34,177 nucleotides of DNA. It comes from Gnetum montanum. Lineage: Eukaryota > Streptophyta > Gnetopsida > Gnetales > Gnetaceae. The stretch lies in NCBI GenBank assembly GCA_015680685.1, contig MNCI01002085.1, forward strand, positions 1 to 34,177, read 5' to 3'. Positions 29,966 through 34,177 of the stretch are shown one piece after another (the stretch's first letter is position 1; every line of letters begins with the position of its first letter). A program made the translations under genes and the position numbers. Under the pieces are notes generated by a model. It made no database searches and had not been told where the DNA came from. It was given only the letters and a program-made list of their open reading frames with translations.

Positions 29966-31942
29966 TCTTTTAGATCTCCTCCTTCTAGCTTAGTCATGGG
30001 GGAGATGGCCATACATACTAATACTTTAAACAAATTCCTAGTCTTTCAACTTTTTTTTTAAACATTTTTGATTTTACAACTTTTTATTTCTCATATTCTT
30101 TGTTTTACATCTTTTTGTTCTTCAGGTTATTGATCTTTTCTAAGTTTTTATTTTATACCATCATTGGTATATTTAATATTTCTTGAATATCTTTTACTTT
30201 CTTTTATATTTTCTCATGTTTGGTGTAATTTTCTACACTTTTTGCTAATAAGGTGCCAAGGATAATGGTAATGTGCTACTTGATGGTGGTTTGTATCAGT
30301 CATGATTTGATTGATGATGTCTAGTTCTTGACTTTTAATGTTGTTACTGACAACTAGGATATGGTTTCTTTTTATGTAATAGGTAGTGAGTCCACATCAT
30401 CCACACATCCACACACTCTATGGTTTTCCTTGTTTTGGAAACGTGCAATCCCTTTTTTATTAATACAACTTTAATAAATTTGTGACTTGTGTAGTTTCTA
30501 GTATTGGGAAGGATTCAAAGGTTCAAATAGGATGTGGCTTCAAAGGGATGTAGTATTCTTCATGCTTTTTCATTTTCCTATGTGGGGGGATGTTCTTGTG
30601 AACTTCTCACCATTTTGTGTCATCCCACAAGAAGAAGTTGAATAAGTCCTTGCATGGTGTAGTCCTCAAAAAAATATGAGGATTTAAAGCACATCCCTTG
30701 GACAAAATAAATGCAAAAATACATAGGTCTTTGCATGGTGTAGTTCCCATTCAAGAATAAAAAAGGAATTCAAAACATACCTCTTAGACCATATAAAAGA
30801 GCTATAAGCCTTGGTTATGGGACTTATCTTATTTCCTCTAACTAAGGCCCTTTCTCACTTCCTACTTCTTCTCCAATTTCGAATGGTGATTGTTTTGTGG
30901 AAGCATTCTTGTGTCTCAGGGAATGAACTAATCTTAGAATATCAATGCGAAGTCATTGAAAGTGGTTGGTTTTGGTCTAGACTAAGGATGGATCATACCA
31001 AATCATTTAATTACAAACTCCACAAGGGACTTCATGTGACCATAATTAGGAATTCCATTTCATTCTCTCTCTCATCCATCTATGCTTTTCATGTCTCACC
31101 TCACTGTCAGTTTCATTTTTTGATTCGATGTTCTATTTTGATGTGTTGGGATTATTTGTCAACTACTTTTGGGATTTTGTAATTAATCATCCATGGAGCC
31201 CATAGACTCCTTGGTTTGTAGTTATGCAAGGGCATAAAAGGCCTGTGCCTGCTTTGGGGAGGACCCAATTGCATATCTTTTGGTTTGGTTAAGCTAATTT
31301 CTTTAACCTTAGACATTTTTAAAAATCTAATTATGCACATATTCACAACTATTTTGAGTGAATTCTTTCTTTCTATTGTTTTGAATTTCTATACCCTCTT
31401 TTCAATATTCCTTGTGTTAAGCTTTTTCTAAATTTTATGGACCGCTTCTCTTACCTAACCTATTTGTCAGTCTTATCACTAACATTATCAAGTAACCAAT
31501 CTACCACAATCACAAATTAGCTAGGTATATCCATTGATGAGACAAGGTATTCAACTACTATGTGTCACACTTTGTATACTAATCCTTGATTTTGTTGTGA
31601 TTGCAATGCAAAGCATGGACTAGAAGCAAGATTATCTTCACCAAGGATGATGTAGCAATATCACTCATGGGAGATTGTTCATAACCATTGGATCTTTTCT
31701 ACCTCTCCCTCAGTCTTCTATTGCCAAGAGGGGTTGGATGTCCATTAGATCTAAGGGTGTTCTTACCTACTTTCATGAACACCCAATTTTGTACACAATT
31801 GTAATGATGTATGCTTAGGCACTTTTGTATTTGTCTATTTTCTCTATGTCACTCTGCATCTTAGTCAAACATTTCATACCTCCTAATATATTTTGTAAGG
31901 TATGTGTTCCTATTCTTTTGTACTTGAGGACAAGTTTTTATT
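29966..31942 (+). other. 3' non-coding region of element D
   Basis: It begins with a polypurine-like GTCATGGGGGAGATGG (29993-30008), then T-rich repeated tracts (30045-30140), then blocks shared with 17081-18826 of element C, such as GGGGAGGACCCA near 31256-31267. The region has the place of the env-like frame of some Athila elements, but no env-like protein was recognised. The 123-codon frame at 30811-31182 has no counterpart in C. Confidence 0.7.
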
Positions 31943-31956
31943 CAATTGTGGGGGTA
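31943..31956 (+). other. Polypurine tract of element D
   Basis: CAATTGTGGGGGTA lies directly before the 3' LTR, like the tract in element C. Confidence 0.8.
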
Positions 31957-31983
31957 TGATGAATCTTGTTTTATGTGAGCCCC

Positions 31984-32068
31984 GATATCAAGTATCTAAT
32001 ATCAAGGTGGCCATGATATCAAGTATATGATATTAGGTGTGTGATATTGCAATCCAAGATGCGATATC
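31984..32068. repeat. GATATC palindrome array in the element D 3' LTR
   Basis: Three perfect GATATC and at least four one-base variants (AATATC, GATATT) lie between the LTR start and the TATA box at 32101. The 5' LTR of the same element has two perfect copies. Confidence 0.8.
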
Positions 32069-32117
32069 AAGTATGTGATATTGCAAGGTATTCCTGGGCC
32101 TATAAATACAACCCTTG

Positions 32118-32131
32118 NNNNNNNNNNNNNN
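32118..32131. other. Assembly gap (14 N)
   Basis: A run of N just after the TATA box of the element D 3' LTR. The 5' LTR suggests that only a short stretch is missing. Confidence 0.99.
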
Positions 32132-32517
32132 GGTCTTTCAGTCAAGTAGCAAAATTCTTGTAGTTTATTCATTTGAAAGTTAGAATATTTTCCAAGTGCT
32201 TGTAGTAAGAGGTCTAAGTGTAATTGGATCTTTATTCAAGCATTGATGTACCTAAACACACCATTGTGTAGGCAATAAATACAAGCTCTTTGATTCATTC
32301 TTGCAGCACTTGAGACTTTCTTTCTTTATGCACTTATACATTGTGATTTCATGCAGTTCATATTTAACGTTATTCATTCAAAAATTAATTTTGATTAATT
32401 AAGCAATTAATTAAAATACACAAGCATGACCCCTTTGAACATATGTGCGACACTTGGTAGCTTAGAAAAGGTTAGCATTTAACAACCTAGCTGATGAGTC
32501 ATGAATTTGTTGGTTGC

Positions 32518-32618
32518 GATATCACAACTATGATATCGCAGCCGACGTGATATCATAGTCGTGATATCATAGCCGACATGATATTTTGTACATAATATCG
32601 TAGCCTAGCCATGATATC
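32518..32618. repeat. GATATC palindrome array in the element E LTR (five perfect copies)
   Basis: Copies lie at 32518-32523, 32532-32537, 32549-32554, 32563-32568 and 32613-32618, with variants between (AATATC, GATATT). Spacing is 14 to 17 bp for the first four. The sequence between copies (CATAGCCGAC type) is itself repeated. Confidence 0.9.
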
Positions 32619-32650
32619 GCATATGCAATATCGCGACCTACCTCAATTTC

Positions 32651-32660
32651 TATAAATAAG
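32651..32660 (+). promoter_or_regulatory. TATA box of the element E LTR
   Basis: TATAAATAAG after CAATTTC, followed by AGGCAAC; same layout as the element C LTRs. Confidence 0.75.
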
Positions 32661-33383
32661 AGGCAACTTTCCTTATTCTAGCAGTTAGTTCTTAGTTCCT
32701 TATCCAAACTCTTGCAATTTTTCCTTCTTTGAGTTAGAAGTATTTCCCAGTGTATGCCCGTAGTGTGGTGATTGTAATTGTACGACATCCTTATTCGACT
32801 GTGACGTACTTGAACATGCACATGACCAGAAATAAAGATCAAGATTACTTCATCATTGCAGCATTCACTTAGCTTAATTATTTAATTAATTGTTATTTAC
32901 TACTTTCTTAGTTAATATCTTCTCACCCTCAAACTCCTATTAAACATGGAATGAGTATGACTTGATTATGAGCATTTAAGTGTGACTACTTGATAACCCA
33001 GTAGCATACGTAGGATATGCACTTGGTAATCTCAATGGTAGTTATGCACGAAGTCCAAGATGTGTATAGATAATCAAGGAACAGATGCTCATCACACTTA
33101 GGCTACCTAGATTCTCTCTCATCCTTCCTCTCTTAGCTTAGTGAATATTATTTTCCAATGCCTTCAGGAGTAGCATTAGATTAGAAACCATATCATACAC
33201 CTCACTCTAGACTAAACCATATGTGACAAAGCCAATGCTAGTCCAGGTGGGAAGACAGTGAACTATGACCTAAGGCTAACTATCTAGATGCCACAACTAG
33301 GCCATCTGTAGAGTTTGACCAGATTTCGTGTGTAATGCTCATATTTGTATGGTTAAGTGTAGGGGTACCTTGCCACTCATCAT

Positions 33384-33403
33384 TGGTGTCGTTGCCGAGG
33401 ATG
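33384..33403 (+). other. Primer-binding site of element E (tRNA-Asp type)
   Basis: TGGTGTCGTTGCCGAGGATG differs from the tRNA-Asp complement at three of the first 18 bases, all C to T or G to A. It is the best-kept primer site in the window. Confidence 0.88.
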
Positions 33404-33497
33404 GTGCTAGTTATCTAGATTAGTTATATCATACAAGGTCGCTATATAGGAATTAACGATATATCTTTTAAGAAGAAATAATTACAAAAAGTCACAT

Positions 33498-34177
33498 ATG
33501 AATTCACACACAACTATCATGCCTCTCCTACAAGACTATAATAATGACACATCTAGTGAGGAAATTCATTGGAGAACCAACGAATTATCTAACAATGAAG
33601 ATTGGAGTATGCAATCCAAAGTGTGGGTTTCTCATAAACATAAACAAAGGAAACATCATCCCAATGCACAAAAGCATAACTTACTTGATGACGATGAACC
33701 CCCACTAGCCACTACAAGCCTCATGCAAATACAAGAGGCTATTTGAATCTCCCGTAGGCATTGTAAAGAGAGTCATCTACCCAGGCTCGATTTAAACAAC
33801 TTCCCTACTTTTTCAGGAGGATATGACTTAGATCCATATCAACATTTACAAGCCTTCTACAATGCCTACACATGGAACAACATTGATACTGGTTGGCAAA
33901 AACTTAAGTACTTTCCTATGACACTCTTTGGCCAAGCAAAATTATGGTATAGATTGTTAAAACCAAATTCAATACGACATTGGCCAACAGTGGTAGAACT
34001 CTTTAATGAAAGATATCAAACCTACACAAGAGTGTCATCCTTGAGGAAAAAAATCTAAGAGTGGAAACAAGGACAACATGAACCCTTGGACATGGCCTTA
34101 TAAAGATATTATGCACTATTAAAAAATGTTCCAGGCCATGGGTTCTCCTAGGAAAGGCTAATGTACCATATCATTGA
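33498..34177 (+). pseudogene. Gag of element E, N-terminal and capsid part (runs off the window)
   Basis: One reading frame runs from ATG 33498 to the window end. Stops occur only where the other copies have Arg or Gln: after EAI (33744-33746), in KKI-stop-EWK, MAL-stop-RYY and GFS-stop-ERL. The capsid-like region reads LDLNNFPTFSGGYDLDPYQH, then KLWYRLLKPNSIRHWPTV and ELFNERYQTYTRVSSLRKK. The N-terminal part differs from that of A, C and D: the DEYIPDF block is not seen and the His-rich stretch is short (KHKQRKHHPNAQKHN). All four stops are explained by single C to T changes and there are no frameshifts. Confidence 0.85.

Larger units (their letters stand above)
22811..32491 (+). mobile_element. 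Element D: Athila-like Ty3/gypsy LTR retrotransposon with all pol domains (decayed)
   Basis: 5' LTR 22811-23669, primer-binding site, gag, protease, RT, RNase H, integrase, 3' non-coding region, polypurine tract and the first 535 bp of the 3' LTR. The 3' LTR is interrupted by element E, and its remainder and the right target duplication lie outside the window. The element is inserted in the RTE LINE. Many stops and frameshifts are present, and the RT and protease active sites are mutated. The two LTRs differ at about 8 percent of sites by eye in the shared 200-bp stretch examined. Confidence 0.93.
31957..32491 (+). repeat. 3' LTR of element D, interrupted by element E
   Basis: It matches the 5' LTR 22811-23669 from its start. 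It stops at AACAACCTAGC (32491), where the 5' copy continues with AGTGTTTAC and the LTR of element E begins. GATATC copies lie at 31984-31989, 32015-32020 and 32063-32068. A 14-base N gap lies at 32118-32131. The rest should be found after element E, right of the window. Confidence 0.93.
32492..33382 (+). repeat. 5' LTR of element E
   Basis: The LTR is 891 bp, begins TGATGAGTCATG and ends CCACTCATCA. It holds the longest GATATC array in the window (32518-32618), a TATA box at 32651, AATAAA near 32830, and the shared end GTTAAGTGTAGGGGTACC. Confidence 0.94.
32492..34177 (+). mobile_element. Element E: Athila-like LTR retrotransposon, 5' end, running off the window
   Basis: LTR 32492-33382, primer-binding site and gag are visible. 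It is inserted in the 3' LTR of element D and is therefore younger than D. Its LTR belongs to a third subfamily, sharing the ends, the palindrome array and the U5 end with the others but differing in the middle. Confidence 0.92.

Noticed and set aside
30811-31182. 123-codon open frame in the 3' region of element D, in the place of an env-like gene
   Set aside because: No signal peptide plus transmembrane layout typical of env, and no counterpart frame in element C at the matching place.
32518-32618. CRISPR-like array
   Set aside because: Repeats are only 6-10 bp, palindromic, irregularly spaced, and inside a plant LTR.

Overview
This window is repeat-dominated nuclear DNA from a seed plant. 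Nearly all of it is layered, decayed LTR retrotransposons of the Ty3/gypsy OTA (Ogre/Tat/Athila) group, plus an older LINE of RTE type. The evidence for a plant is the set of Athila-like and Tat-like polyproteins, the primer-binding sites resembling the complement of plant tRNA-Asp, the archaeal-type RNase H known from plant Tat elements, and the plant RTE-LINE 3' end. I see no intact cellular gene, tRNA, rRNA, operon or CRISPR array. The species cannot be told from this sequence; a large repeat-rich genome is likely.

Layout from left to right. Element A (1-5812, minus strand, cut by the window edge) is an Athila-like element: LTR 5051-5812, primer-binding site, gag, protease, reverse transcriptase (RT) and RNase H; its integrase lies off the left edge. 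Element B (5813 to about 10603 for coding, plus strand) is a Tat-like pol with an archaeal-type RNase H placed between protease and RT, then RT, a second RNase H and integrase. Its gag end is cut by the LTR of A, and 10604-12972 is non-coding. Element C (12978-19791, plus) is complete at both ends: 948 and 951 bp LTRs, a 5-bp GATAT target duplication, primer-binding site and polypurine tract. It carries only gag and protease, because RT, RNase H and integrase are missing. From 19797 to 21512 there is sequence I cannot assign to a repeat; it includes one stretch at 21133-21325 that looks like a host exon. A minus-strand RTE LINE follows (21513-21774 and 22589-22810), split by a solo LTR (21775-22588) and then by element D. 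Element D (22811 to beyond 32491, plus) is the fullest Athila-like copy: gag, protease, RT, RNase H, integrase and a 2-kb 3' non-coding region. Its 3' LTR is cut at 32491 by element E (32492 to the window end, plus), which shows a full LTR, primer-binding site and the start of gag.

Insertion order follows from who interrupts whom: the LINE is older than the solo LTR and D, D is older than E, and B is older than A. C lies in DNA to the right of B. E is also the least decayed gag. Elements A, C, D, E and the solo LTR share the LTR ends TGATGA.../...CTCATCA and a conserved U5 end, so they are subfamilies of one lineage. Several of them carry arrays of the palindrome GATATC just upstream of the TATA box. 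All coding regions carry stops, frameshifts and lost catalytic residues, so none looks able to make active enzyme from this locus.
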